The notes: a model not told the origin generated them from the sequence alone. Positions 1 to 5,475 are shown, numbered from the stretch's first letter. The stretch is DNA of 5,800 nt from Thermoplasmatota archaeon (GCA_022709105.1 JAKIXL010000086.1:321-6120), one strand, 5' to 3'. Numbers and translations: made by a program.

Positions 1-378
1 CACTCCGCCGAACAGGCCCAAGGCCACCGGGCCGAGGCTCGGCACCCCGGCCGCAATGTCGTCGAGGTAGTTCTTGCGGGCCGCCTCGACCTTCTCAGGG
101 AACAGGACGTCGCTGCAGCTCACGAACATTGCGACCTTCCTCTCCGCAAGCTGCGGGGACGAGGACTCTACGAACTCCCGGGACTCCTTGGTCCACTTCC
201 CGATGAATATCGATGACCCCAGGACCACGAGGTCATACTCATCTACGCTCCTGCAGCGTCCATTCCCCAGGTCCACGATATCGACATCGTACCCCTTCGC
301 TTCGAGCTCCTCGCCTATGGTCTCTGCGATGCGGGCCGTGGAGCCATATTTGGTGCCGAAGGCGATCAGGGCCTTCAT
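1..378 (-). CDS. Flavodoxin-domain protein (3' end outside window)
   Basis: The visible 126 residues form an FMN-binding flavodoxin fold and probably act in cytoplasmic electron transfer. The N-terminus MKALIAFGTKYGSTARIAE is a beta strand followed by the FMN phosphate-binding loop (about residues 7-16). The GSSIFIGKWTKESREF segment at about 54-69 resembles the second flavin-contacting loop of the flavodoxin_5/HemG-like group. The gene starts at the ATG at 376-378, with a GGTGAG ribosome-binding-like stretch just upstream. It overlaps the stop of the upstream membrane-protein gene as ATGA, so the two are probably translationally coupled. The reading frame is open to position 1 and the C-terminus is missing, so a longer protein with an extra domain cannot be excluded. 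The fold is seen clearly; the redox partner is unknown. Similarity to protoporphyrinogen oxidase HemG is only at fold level and does not show that activity. Confidence 0.88.
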   Translation of the reverse strand, partial: MKALIAFGTKYGSTARIAETIGEELEAKGYDVDIVDLGNGRCRSVDEYDLVVLGSSIFIGKWTKESREFVESSSPQLAERKVAMFVSCSDVLFPEKVEAARKNYLDDIAAGVPSLGPVALGLFGGV

Positions 379-788
379 GCCCTCACCGTCCTGGCCCTGC
401 GGTCAGCATTCCTCTTCATGGCAAGGTGGGCGATGCAGATCACTGGCACCACGAACCCCATCACGGCCGAAGGCTGGATGACCAGGGTCGCCCACATATC
501 ATAAGCTATGGTGGCCAGAGATACGGCAACGGTACCGTACACGCCCCAGGGCCTGTGGGCGATCAGGCCGATGGCGGATGCTAAACCGAGTGCGCCAAGC
601 AGAAGGAAGGGGGCGGCGATCACCATCGTCTCGTTGGAGACCGGCGTGTCGATCATGGACATCACCTGGTCGCGGGCGGCGACGCCGAGCCCACCGGCGC
701 TGGCGAGGCCGAAGCAAGTGCGCAGTCCCCCCTGCACGAGAGCCAGGAGGGCCACGAGACCATTTCCGAGGTTGTTCCTGAGTTCCAT
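375..788 (-). CDS. Four-helix integral membrane protein, unknown function
   Basis: A 137-residue hydrophobic protein with four probable membrane helices at about residues 9-34, 54-77, 82-103 and 107-125. The C-terminal tail (MKRNADRRARTVRA) is basic and probably cytoplasmic. No catalytic or cofactor motif is visible and I do not recognise the family. The start ATG (786-788) is supported by an AAGGTGA ribosome-binding site at 794-800 on the minus strand, five bases upstream. A competing ATG at 790-792 is in another frame and overlaps that site poorly. The stop codon TGA overlaps the flavodoxin start as ATGA, so the two genes almost certainly form a transcription unit; this could mean a membrane partner for the flavodoxin. 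I see no convincing TATA element in the 147-bp spacer upstream, so the pair may be read through from the regulator gene or use a weak promoter. Confidence 0.8.
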   Translation of the reverse strand: MELRNNLGNGLVALLALVQGGLRTCFGLASAGGLGVAARDQVMSMIDTPVSNETMVIAAPFLLLGALGLASAIGLIAHRPWGVYGTVAVSLATIAYDMWATLVIQPSAVMGFVVPVICIAHLAMKRNADRRARTVRA

Positions 789-793
789 TCATT

Positions 794-800
794 TCACCTT
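794..800 (-). promoter_or_regulatory. Ribosome-binding site of the membrane-protein gene
   Basis: The minus strand reads AAGGTGA, five bases before the ATG at 788. This matches the anti-Shine-Dalgarno end of archaeal 16S rRNA and decides the start. It contrasts with the apparently leaderless genes elsewhere in the window. Confidence 0.6.
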
Positions 801-883
801 GGGATCAGCAAACGGACCCGGTTCTTCCTTTTCCGTCAACGTCGCGGTTGAAAAGGTGCCCACAGAACCGCTCTCACATCAAG

Positions 884-899
884 ATCTTCAACTGAAGAT
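884..899. repeat. Perfect 7+2+7 inverted repeat ATCTTCA-AC-TGAAGAT
   Basis: Seven-base arms with a two-base centre lie in the spacer between the regulator gene and the membrane-protein/flavodoxin pair. The size and symmetry fit a dimeric HTH protein operator, and the adjacent Lrp-type regulator is a natural candidate. A small hairpin is the alternative. The repeat is seen directly; its role is inferred. Confidence 0.5.
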
Positions 900-905
900 G
901 GGAAG

Positions 906-937
906 AAGTGAACATCGGGCATCGGCCATTTTCACTT
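906..937. repeat. Inverted repeat AAGTGAA / TTCACTT around the regulator stop codon
   Basis: Perfect seven-base arms (906-912 and 931-937) are separated by 18 bases that contain two copies of CATCGG. The right arm includes part of the regulator's TAA stop (936-938). It could form a 3' hairpin on the regulator mRNA or be a second protein site. No T-run follows on the minus strand, so a classical terminator is not supported. Confidence 0.4.
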
Positions 938-1844
938 ACTGGCCCTTCCCCCGGACGGGAGGAGCGGTTCCCTTGATGCCCTCGTAATAGCGGGCGTTAA
1001 GTATCACATGGGGGACGATCTCATCGTACATGCGGTCGCCCTCCAGTTCGCTGATAAGGTCATTCAGTTCCTGCAGGCTCGGCGACCAGACCATGCAGAT
1101 GAGCGAGTCGGGGCGGTCGCTGAAGCTGTAAGTGATGATCTCACGGGCCGCCAATCGGCGGACGAGCGCGGCTGCCGCCTTCTCCCTCTCCCGGTCGTGA
1201 CGCACCTTTAGGTGCAGGGCGGTGACGATGTCCCCGGACATCTGCGGGTACCATTCGATGGCAAAATGGACGAGGTTGTCCTTCATCAGCCGCTCAATGT
1301 GCCTGTTTATCGTCCGAGGGGCCACCCCTAGTTCCTTGGCGATATCGGTGACCGGCCGCCTGGAATCGTCCCTTAGCGCTTCTATGATCCTCAGGTCCAT
1401 GGGATATACCACCGCCTCCGCGTCTATGTCCATCAATGAAGGATTATAGACCATGCCGATCTGGGGTTGGAACAATCGGGCGGTCTTCTTGACATAGGAG
1501 GTGAAGCGGTTGACCCGTCCGGGGTCCAAAACCGCGCCCCCGACGTACAGATAATTGCCGGAGGCCACCATGGCCATGTCCATCTCCTTGTCCCGACCCA
1601 GCTCATCCAGCACATCGTTCACCGAGTTCGCCTCGGACCGGCCGTGCACGAGGACCCAGGTGGACCGATAGGCCCGGCCGGAGAACGCAGCGGGAAACTT
1701 GGCTATGACACCGCTGGAGATCAGGTCCTGAACTCGGCGGTGCGCGCTCTGAACGCTGATGCCAAGGACCTTGCCCAGCTCGGAGTAGGGCATGCGGGAG
1801 TTGTAGATGAGCAGGCGGCAGAGGGCCACGTCGGTCTCGTCCAT
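936..1844 (-). CDS. Tandem-domain Lrp/AsnC-family transcriptional regulator
   Basis: A 302-residue DNA-binding protein built as a duplication. HTH 1 covers about residues 2-48 (SELGKVLGISVQSAHRRVQ) and an effector-like region about 58-145. HTH 2 covers about 148-195 (VTDIAKELGVAPRTINRHIERL) and a second RAM/AsnC-like region about 203-290. Ordinary Lrp proteins are about 150 residues with one HTH, so this is roughly double length, an arrangement known in archaea. Both halves have the Lrp-style winged HTH, so one polypeptide may behave like a pre-formed dimer. The effector could be an amino acid or other small molecule; nothing in the sequence decides this. The ATG at 1844 sits about 30 nt from a TATA element, so the leader is only a few bases long and no ribosome-binding site is needed. 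It is transcribed divergently from the hgcA relic and lies upstream of the membrane-protein/flavodoxin pair, so either could be a target. Confidence 0.9.
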   Translation of the reverse strand: MDETDVALCRLLIYNSRMPYSELGKVLGISVQSAHRRVQDLISSGVIAKFPAAFSGRAYRSTWVLVHGRSEANSVNDVLDELGRDKEMDMAMVASGNYLYVGGAVLDPGRVNRFTSYVKKTARLFQPQIGMVYNPSLMDIDAEAVVYPMDLRIIEALRDDSRRPVTDIAKELGVAPRTINRHIERLMKDNLVHFAIEWYPQMSGDIVTALHLKVRHDREREKAAAALVRRLAAREIITYSFSDRPDSLICMVWSPSLQELNDLISELEGDRMYDEIVPHVILNARYYEGIKGTAPPVRGKGQ

Positions 1845-1870
1845 GGTCGCTCTAGGGAGGTGGACCGAGG

Positions 1871-1880
1871 TATTAAATTA
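1871..1880 (-). promoter_or_regulatory. TATA element of the Lrp-type regulator gene
   Basis: The minus strand reads TAATTTAATA inside GC-rich DNA, centred about 30 nt before the ATG at 1844. Archaeal transcription usually starts about 25 nt downstream of the TATA centre, which gives a leader of only a few bases. The 8-bp palindrome GACCGGTC (1886-1893) lies immediately upstream, in a position where a regulator could act. Confidence 0.6.
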
Positions 1881-1998
1881 CTTTTGACCGGTCTGAGCCA
1901 TCAGATCAACGAGAACAGACGGCCCTTTACCCTCCTTAAGCAGGCCCGATCCTAAGTCAAAGGATAAAACGAGTTGCCGAACGACCCTTGTTATGGGC

Positions 1999-2020
1999 AA
2001 AAAGAGACGAAAAAAGAGAC
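1999..2020. repeat. A-rich tandem repeat, two copies of (A)AAAAAGAGAC
   Basis: AAAAAGAGAC (1999-2008) is followed after one base by AAAAAAGAGAC (2010-2020). It is the most A-rich stretch in the divergent region between the regulator and the hgcA relic. It lies 11-32 bases before the ATG at 2031, where a promoter of the former hgcA gene would be expected. On the minus strand it is two T-runs, so a terminator for leftward transcripts is another reading. Confidence 0.5.
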
Positions 2021-2122
2021 CATAGATCTAATGGACGAACGAGGCCAGACCGTGCCGCCTATTAGCGTCAGTGATAAGCTCGGACCGTAACAGGCAGATA
2101 GGTCGGCGGACAGGGCCGGCTC

Positions 2123-2136
2123 CCTGCTCGAGCAGG
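2123..2136. repeat. Perfect 14-bp palindrome CCTGCTCGAGCAGG
   Basis: A gap-free palindrome inside the 5' part of the hgcA relic, just before the TGA at 2139 and the change of reading frame. It may be a chance product of coding-derived sequence or a hairpin-prone site. No function is claimed. Confidence 0.4.
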
Positions 2137-2798
2137 TGTGATCGTACCGGAGATCATGAGCACGACCATCGAGATCGCTCCCCGGCACCGTTGGGACCTT
2201 TTTTGGAAATAGAAGGGTAACTGCGGACGCATAATCGGTCGATGCCTGGCCTGCATTGTGGGAGACCACATGCCGCAGCTCCACGGCGATAGCGTCAAGG
2301 ACCATACGCTTAGCATGGATGCCCTTGAGGTCAATCTCGAAGGCGTCGACGCGTACGTTTTAACATTGGACGCCAGAACCATCAATGAGCGGTGCGCGGT
2401 CGGCAAGGGCGCCTTCGGGACCGAAGAGACTGTTCCCAAGATAAGGGGCACTGGTCCGGCGGACCTGGCGGACCATCGCCGGCCGGTCCTCCCGCAGCTG
2501 AGTGCGCCCGGGGTGACCGCTCACAAGGCTAAGATGCAGACCGGACTCCTGATGGAGCACGGTCCGGTGAGTGTCAGGAACACATGGGACGCCTGTGTCT
2601 CGGTCATGCAGCCAAGGACGACCTTTCCGCTAAAGGACCACGCGGTCCCGGTCCCGAGAGAGGTCGTGTTCGCCCTGAGATAACCGTCACCGCAGCGGCG
2701 CTACTTTTCCTGGCCGGAGGGGCCTATGACACAATGGTCGAGCTTACGGCTGTGAAGAGCGTTATTCCGCTGTTTGCACTGCGGTCGGTCCTTCCGAC

Positions 2799-2808
2799 GA
2801 AATATATT
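2799..2808 (+). promoter_or_regulatory. TATA-like element GAAATATATT at the hgcA/hgcB relic junction
   Basis: A strong archaeal TATA-like string in GC-rich surroundings, where recognisable HgcA sequence ends and before the HgcB remainder. A transcript from it would begin near 2828-2832 and include the ATG at 2844 after a short leader. It could be a promoter that formed at the deletion point or chance AT-rich decay. Confidence 0.4.
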
Positions 2809-2831
2809 GCCTCCCAAGACCATGGTCATAG

Positions 2832-3038
2832 AGGGTCGTCCTCATGGTACTCTGCCCGGAAGGCAGGAAGGCGGTCCTGGACGCTCCGCCCCGCTGCATG
2901 GGGCGCGGAGACTGCCAGTTAGATCGCCTCGCGGGAGCGGTACTCGTCTATTCAGCCGTGGGATGCGCGGCAGCGATGATCAGGGTCGCGCCTGGAGGCA
3001 GCAAGGAGGCCACCTGCGGCTCCGATCGCAGTAGGTAA
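2832..3038 (+). pseudogene. hgcB: Truncated hgcB (ferredoxin partner of HgcA)
   Basis: HgcB is a small ferredoxin with two [4Fe-4S] clusters that supplies electrons to HgcA. The frame is open from 2832, with an ATG at 2844 giving 64 residues. The segment RCMGRGDCQLDRLAGAV at about residues 17-33 aligns with the second cluster motif, CxxCxxCxxxCP. The second cysteine is R21 (CGC, 2904-2906), the fourth is R28 (CGC, 2925-2927), and the proline is L29. The following AVGCAAAMI (38-46) and the Cys-containing tail (EATCGSD) match the typical HgcB C-terminus. The first cluster motif is absent; only LCPEGRKAVL recalls its last Cys-Pro and the linker. Normal HgcB is about 95 residues or longer, so roughly a third is lost. 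It follows the hgcA relic in the usual order and ends 12 bp before a convergent membrane-protein gene. A short expressed peptide from the TATA element near 2800 cannot be excluded, but it could not hold normal clusters. Confidence 0.83.
2884..2910 (+). other. Bulged GC-rich hairpin within the hgcB relic
   Basis: CTCCG-CCCC (2884-2892) can pair with GGGG-CGGAG (2900-2903 and 2906-2910) around the loop GCTGCAT. The two bases CG at 2904-2905 are left as a bulge. It lies over the cluster-binding codons, so it may be only a by-product of coding composition. Confidence 0.3.
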
Positions 3039-3050
3039 GGATGATGCGGA

Positions 3051-3614
3051 TCAGGCCCGCCCGGGTCCGAACGACGAGGTTCCCGCCCCGGCCTCTCGCC
3101 GCCCCCTCAGCTCCTCCCTGACCGATAGATAGAGAACGACGTTGTATGCCGCCGAGATCGCCGAGACCGCAACGGCGAACAGAAGCACCGTCTTCATCAG
3201 ATCGTTGGTTACCCAGGAGAACACGTCGCCCGCCGGCCCGAAGATGTAGGTAATGAGGGACGGCACATCGAAGGGGAACACCAGGTACAGATAGGCTCCT
3301 GCAGCGATGGTGAACACCGAGCCCGCTATGTCCGCCAGTCGCCCCAGGTTCCGATCGGCGGTGAACGCGCGCAGCAGGGCGGGAAAGATGCCGTAGAGCA
3401 GGGAGCCATACAGCAGGAACTGCGCCTCCGGGCCGAAACCATCCGTGAAGAAGCCGACACCGCTCACCTGCACGTCAATAAGGACAAGGAAGAACAGCAG
3501 GACGAAGAAGACCCCGATGATGTTCCCGATGCGCTCTCCGAGACCTATGGTGTTCCTCCTGGCCTCTCTTGCGACCGTCCTGCGCCACCAGCCCGTAGGC
3601 TGGCCGGGGGCCAT
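3051..3614 (-). CDS. Four-helix integral membrane protein, unknown function
   Basis: 187 residues from the chosen start. A basic, Arg-rich N-terminus (WWRRTVAREARR) precedes four probable membrane helices at about 28-48, 65-84, 94-114 and 139-164. A charged C-terminal tail (REELRGRREAGAG) follows. No enzymatic motif is visible and I do not recognise the family. The frame is open far upstream to 3842, but that extension lies over the permease coding sequence and is low-complexity Ala/Pro/Ser. The ATG at 3614 is preferred because a TATA element (CTATATG on the minus strand) is centred about 24 nt upstream, giving a leaderless mRNA. The ATG at 3626 is only about 12 nt from that element and is less likely. 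The gene diverges from the permease across a shared 85-bp region, so the two may be co-regulated. Its stop is 12 bp from the end of the hgcB relic. Confidence 0.78.
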   Translation of the reverse strand: MAPGQPTGWWRRTVAREARRNTIGLGERIGNIIGVFFVLLFFLVLIDVQVSGVGFFTDGFGPEAQFLLYGSLLYGIFPALLRAFTADRNLGRLADIAGSVFTIAAGAYLYLVFPFDVPSLITYIFGPAGDVFSWVTNDLMKTVLLFAVAVSAISAAYNVVLYLSVREELRGRREAGAGTSSFGPGRA

Positions 3615-3633
3615 CTCTGCCGCCATGCTCGAC

Positions 3634-3642
3634 CATATAGTA
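3634..3642 (-). promoter_or_regulatory. TATA element of the leftward membrane-protein gene
   Basis: The minus strand reads ACTATATGG, centred about 24 nt before the ATG at 3614. This position predicts a leaderless transcript and is the main reason for choosing that start over 3626. Confidence 0.55.
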
Positions 3643-3669
3643 TCGTTAGTAGAAAAAACCGGACCTTGG

Positions 3670-3677
3670 TATTTATT
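3670..3677 (+). promoter_or_regulatory. TATA element of the APC permease gene
   Basis: TATTTATT is centred about 26 nt before the ATG at 3700. It predicts transcription beginning at or next to the start codon, and so argues against the longer reading frame that begins at 3445. No ribosome-binding site is needed or seen. Confidence 0.6.
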
Positions 3678-3699
3678 CGATGGGCCCGTTACACCGCCG

Positions 3700-4956
3700 A
3701 TGGCAGAGGGACTGCGCAGGGAGATCGGGCTGTTCGGGGCGGTGGCGTACGGGGTCGGCACGATACTCGGCGCCGGCGTGTATGCTCTCATCGGGGTCGC
3801 TTCCGGCGAGGCCGGAAACGCAGTGTGGCTTGCCTTCGCCATCGCCGCCGGTATTGCGCTGTTCAGCGGGCTGAGCTACGCTAAGCTTGCTTCCATGTTC
3901 CCGTCCAGCGGGGCCGAGTATGTGTACGTCAAGGAGGCCTTCAGCTCGAACTTCTGGGCGTTCTTAGTAGGATGGCTCGTCCTCATATCTAGCATCATCT
4001 CAGGGTCCGCTGTCGCTCTGGGCTTCGGCGGCTATCTCTATGGGCTGACCGGCACCCCGGTCGCGCTGGGGGCCACCGTCCTCATATTGGTCATGGCGGT
4101 GGTCAACTATATCGGCATCAAGGAATCGCTCATCCTGAACGTAATACTGACCATGATCGAGCTGGCGGGCGTGGTGATAGTCATCGTCCTTGGCGCGGGG
4201 TTCCTGGGCAATGTTGACTATCTGGAGACGCCCGCTGGGCCGTCAGGGGTCATCGCCGCGGTAGGCCTGATCTTCTTCGCGTTCATCGGGTTCGAGGGTC
4301 TGGTGAAGATCGGTGACGAGACCAAGGATCCTACCCGGACGATACCTCTCGCCCTCATCCTATCGCTGCTGATCACCGCGGTGCTCTACATCCTCACCGC
4401 CCTCTCAGTGGTAAGCGTGCTGCCGTATCATGAGCTGGCCACCTCGACATCTCCGCTCTCCGATGTTGCCATGGCATCATCTGGAAAGGAGGTCTCTCTT
4501 CTACTGTCCGCCATAGCCTTGATGGCAACCGCGAACACGGTGCTCATTATCCTAATCGCCTCATCGCGCATCGCCTACGGCATGGCCGAGCGCTCGGCCC
4601 TTCCCAGCATCTTGTCGCAGGTGCACCCGGGGCGGGGGACCCCCATGTCAGCGATAGCTATAACCACGGGAGCGTCCCTGGTGTTCACCTTCCTAGGGGG
4701 CATCGAGCTCACCGCCAATGTCGCAAACTTCACCATATTCATGGTCTTCCTGGCGGTGAACCTGTCAGTGATACAGTTCTCCCGCAAGGGGATGCGCATG
4801 GGTCGAGGTTATCTTCTGTCGGCGATAGTGGGCTCCCTCACCTCAGTGGCCATGCTCTTCCAGTTCGGCTGGGATGTGACGTTCCTCTCCATCCTTATGA
4901 CCGCCGCCGGGGCCTCGGTGTTCTTCGTGGCAATCAGGCACAGGTCACAGTCGTAA
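3700..4956 (+). CDS. APC-superfamily amino-acid permease
   Basis: A 418-residue transporter, probably an amino-acid or amine importer/antiporter in the cytoplasmic membrane, related to archaeal ApcT-type proteins. About 12 membrane helices are visible: 12-33, 41-66, 86-110, 122-141, 150-168, 183-201, 215-240, 264-289, 316-335, 341-361, 370-389 and 393-412. The first helix has the unwound APC substrate-binding motif (GTILGAGVYALIG, 20-32), followed by SGLSYAKLASMFPSSGAEYVYVKEAF. Helix 6 and the loop after it carry the family hallmark FFAFIGFEGLVKIGDETKDPTRTIP (192-216). Length is normal for the compact archaeal and bacterial members. The start at 3700 gives the expected MAEGLRREIGLFGAVAYGVG and fits the TATA spacing; the open frame continues upstream but overlaps the promoter region and the opposing gene. 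The 3' end overlaps the convergent GNAT gene by 12 bp. The substrate cannot be told from the sequence. Confidence 0.92.
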   Translation: MAEGLRREIGLFGAVAYGVGTILGAGVYALIGVASGEAGNAVWLAFAIAAGIALFSGLSYAKLASMFPSSGAEYVYVKEAFSSNFWAFLVGWLVLISSIISGSAVALGFGGYLYGLTGTPVALGATVLILVMAVVNYIGIKESLILNVILTMIELAGVVIVIVLGAGFLGNVDYLETPAGPSGVIAAVGLIFFAFIGFEGLVKIGDETKDPTRTIPLALILSLLITAVLYILTALSVVSVLPYHELATSTSPLSDVAMASSGKEVSLLLSAIALMATANTVLIILIASSRIAYGMAERSALPSILSQVHPGRGTPMSAIAITTGASLVFTFLGGIELTANVANFTIFMVFLAVNLSVIQFSRKGMRMGRGYLLSAIVGSLTSVAMLFQFGWDVTFLSILMTAAGASVFFVAIRHRSQS

Positions 4957-5412
4957 CATCATCTTGAGATAAGGAAGGACATGTCCGTTCCCGAGATCGT
5001 GGGACCTATCGGCGACCACCAGGAAGCCAAGTCGCTCGTAGAACGTCCTCGAGACCAATGAAGCGTCCAGCTTCACTAGCTCCGATCCGCTCGCTCTGGC
5101 CTGGTCCAGCAGGGAGCCGATCAGCTCCCTTCCGATGCCGGTCCCCTGCCATTCCGGTTCCACGAAAACCCTGATGATGCTCTCGCCGCGCAGGGTTGCC
5201 GTGCCGACGATCTCGCCCCGCACAAGAGCGACCAGGCAGGTACTATGCCGGAGATCTTTCATTATCGCGTTCTCACCGTGGTAGTGGATGAAGAACTCGA
5301 TCGCCCGCTCCGAGTAGGCGTCCCGGTATGATGCTCTCACCGTACGCTCTATCAGCGAGCGAACATCGGGGACATCGCCCGTGCCCATGGCCCGGACCTC
5401 GATCTCGACCAT
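4945..5412 (-). CDS. GNAT-family N-acetyltransferase
   Basis: 155 residues, the usual length of a single GNAT domain, which transfers an acetyl group from acetyl-CoA to an amine. The acetyl-CoA pyrophosphate loop (motif A) is intact at about 81-97: VFVEPEWQGTGIGREL, with the Q-x-x-G-x-G pattern at Q89, G92 and G94. Motif B follows as SRTFYERLGF (121-130), with the tyrosine commonly near the acetyl thioester. The N-terminal half (VRSLIERTVRASYRDAYSERAIEFF) fits the usual alpha1/alpha2 region. The substrate, whether small molecule, peptide or protein N-terminus, is not shown. The start ATG is at 5410-5412; GAGGAG lies about 13 nt upstream on the minus strand, too far for a strong ribosome-binding site. 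The gene diverges from the THUMP-protein gene across 73 bp (to the 5486 start) and converges on the permease. Confidence 0.87.
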   Translation of the reverse strand: MVEIEVRAMGTGDVPDVRSLIERTVRASYRDAYSERAIEFFIHYHGENAIMKDLRHSTCLVALVRGEIVGTATLRGESIIRVFVEPEWQGTGIGRELIGSLLDQARASGSELVKLDASLVSRTFYERLGFLVVADRSHDLGNGHVLPYLKMMLRL

Positions 5413-5418
5413 CGCCGG

Positions 5419-5452
5419 TCGATAGCTCCTCAGAGCTCGATAGAGTTATCTA
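5419..5452. promoter_or_regulatory. Divergent GNAT / THUMP promoter region with small repeats
   Basis: The direct repeat TCGATAG occurs at 5419-5425 and 5437-5443, and flanks the inverted repeat AGCTC-CTCA-GAGCT (5424-5437). The AT-richer GTTATCTA at 5445-5452 is the best TATA candidate for rightward transcription, about 26 nt before the ATG at 5474. The overlapping minus-strand TAGATAACT is a weaker candidate for the GNAT gene. Confidence 0.35.
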
Positions 5453-5475
5453 CGCAAGGTTCTCAATGAAATTAT

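Larger units (their letters stand above)
2031..2820 (+). pseudogene. hgcA: Decayed hgcA (mercury-methylating corrinoid protein)
   Basis: HgcA is a membrane-anchored corrinoid protein that donates a methyl group to Hg(II). The longest open piece is 2258-2683. It contains TLSMDALEVNLEGVDAYVL, then INERCAVGKGAFGTEE, which aligns with the family cap helix INVWCAAGKGTFGTEE. Next come DHRRPVLPQLSAPGVTAHK, HGPVSVR and TTFPLKDHAVPVPREVVFAL, all in HgcA order. The cobalt-ligand cysteine is kept (TGC, 2393-2395), but the preceding V-W is E-R. Lesions: in the ATG 2031 frame, TAA at 2088 and TGA at 2139; TAG at 2210 in the main frame; a PGLHCGRP block (HgcA PGLYAVG.P) in another frame at 2242-2283; and a one-base loss near 2679. 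Beyond that loss the first membrane segment continues as ITVTAAALLFLAGGAYD. The membrane domain stops after about 45 residues instead of several helices. Left and right edges are approximate. Family alignment is from memory; the multiple frames make a working protein unlikely. Confidence 0.87.

Noticed and set aside
508..987. Plus-strand open frame of 159 codons.
   Set aside because: It covers the membrane-protein gene in antisense and crosses the spacer; no recognisable domain.
2068..2451. Minus-strand open frame of 127 codons.
   Set aside because: Ser/Pro/Thr-rich translation with no domain; it is the antisense of the HgcA-like coding sequence.
2156..2683. A 175-codon frame from an ATG with GGAG upstream, interrupted by one TAG at 2210, possibly read as pyrrolysine.
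   Set aside because: None of the intact genes ending here uses TAG, which kept this open. However, the HgcA match shows frame changes on both sides and other lesions, and TAG falls at no known pyrrolysine position in this family. Decay explains it better.
2774..3034. Plus-strand open frame of 86 codons, Arg/Gly-rich.
   Set aside because: It is the neighbouring frame of the HgcB-like segment and has no domain similarity of its own.
3445..3699. N-terminal extension of the permease by 85 residues.
   Set aside because: It lies over the opposing membrane-protein gene and the promoter region. The APC-like N-terminus begins at 3700, and the TATA spacing agrees.
3615..3842. N-terminal extension of the leftward membrane protein by 76 residues.
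   Set aside because: Low-complexity Ala/Pro/Ser sequence antisense to the permease; the TATA element points to 3614.
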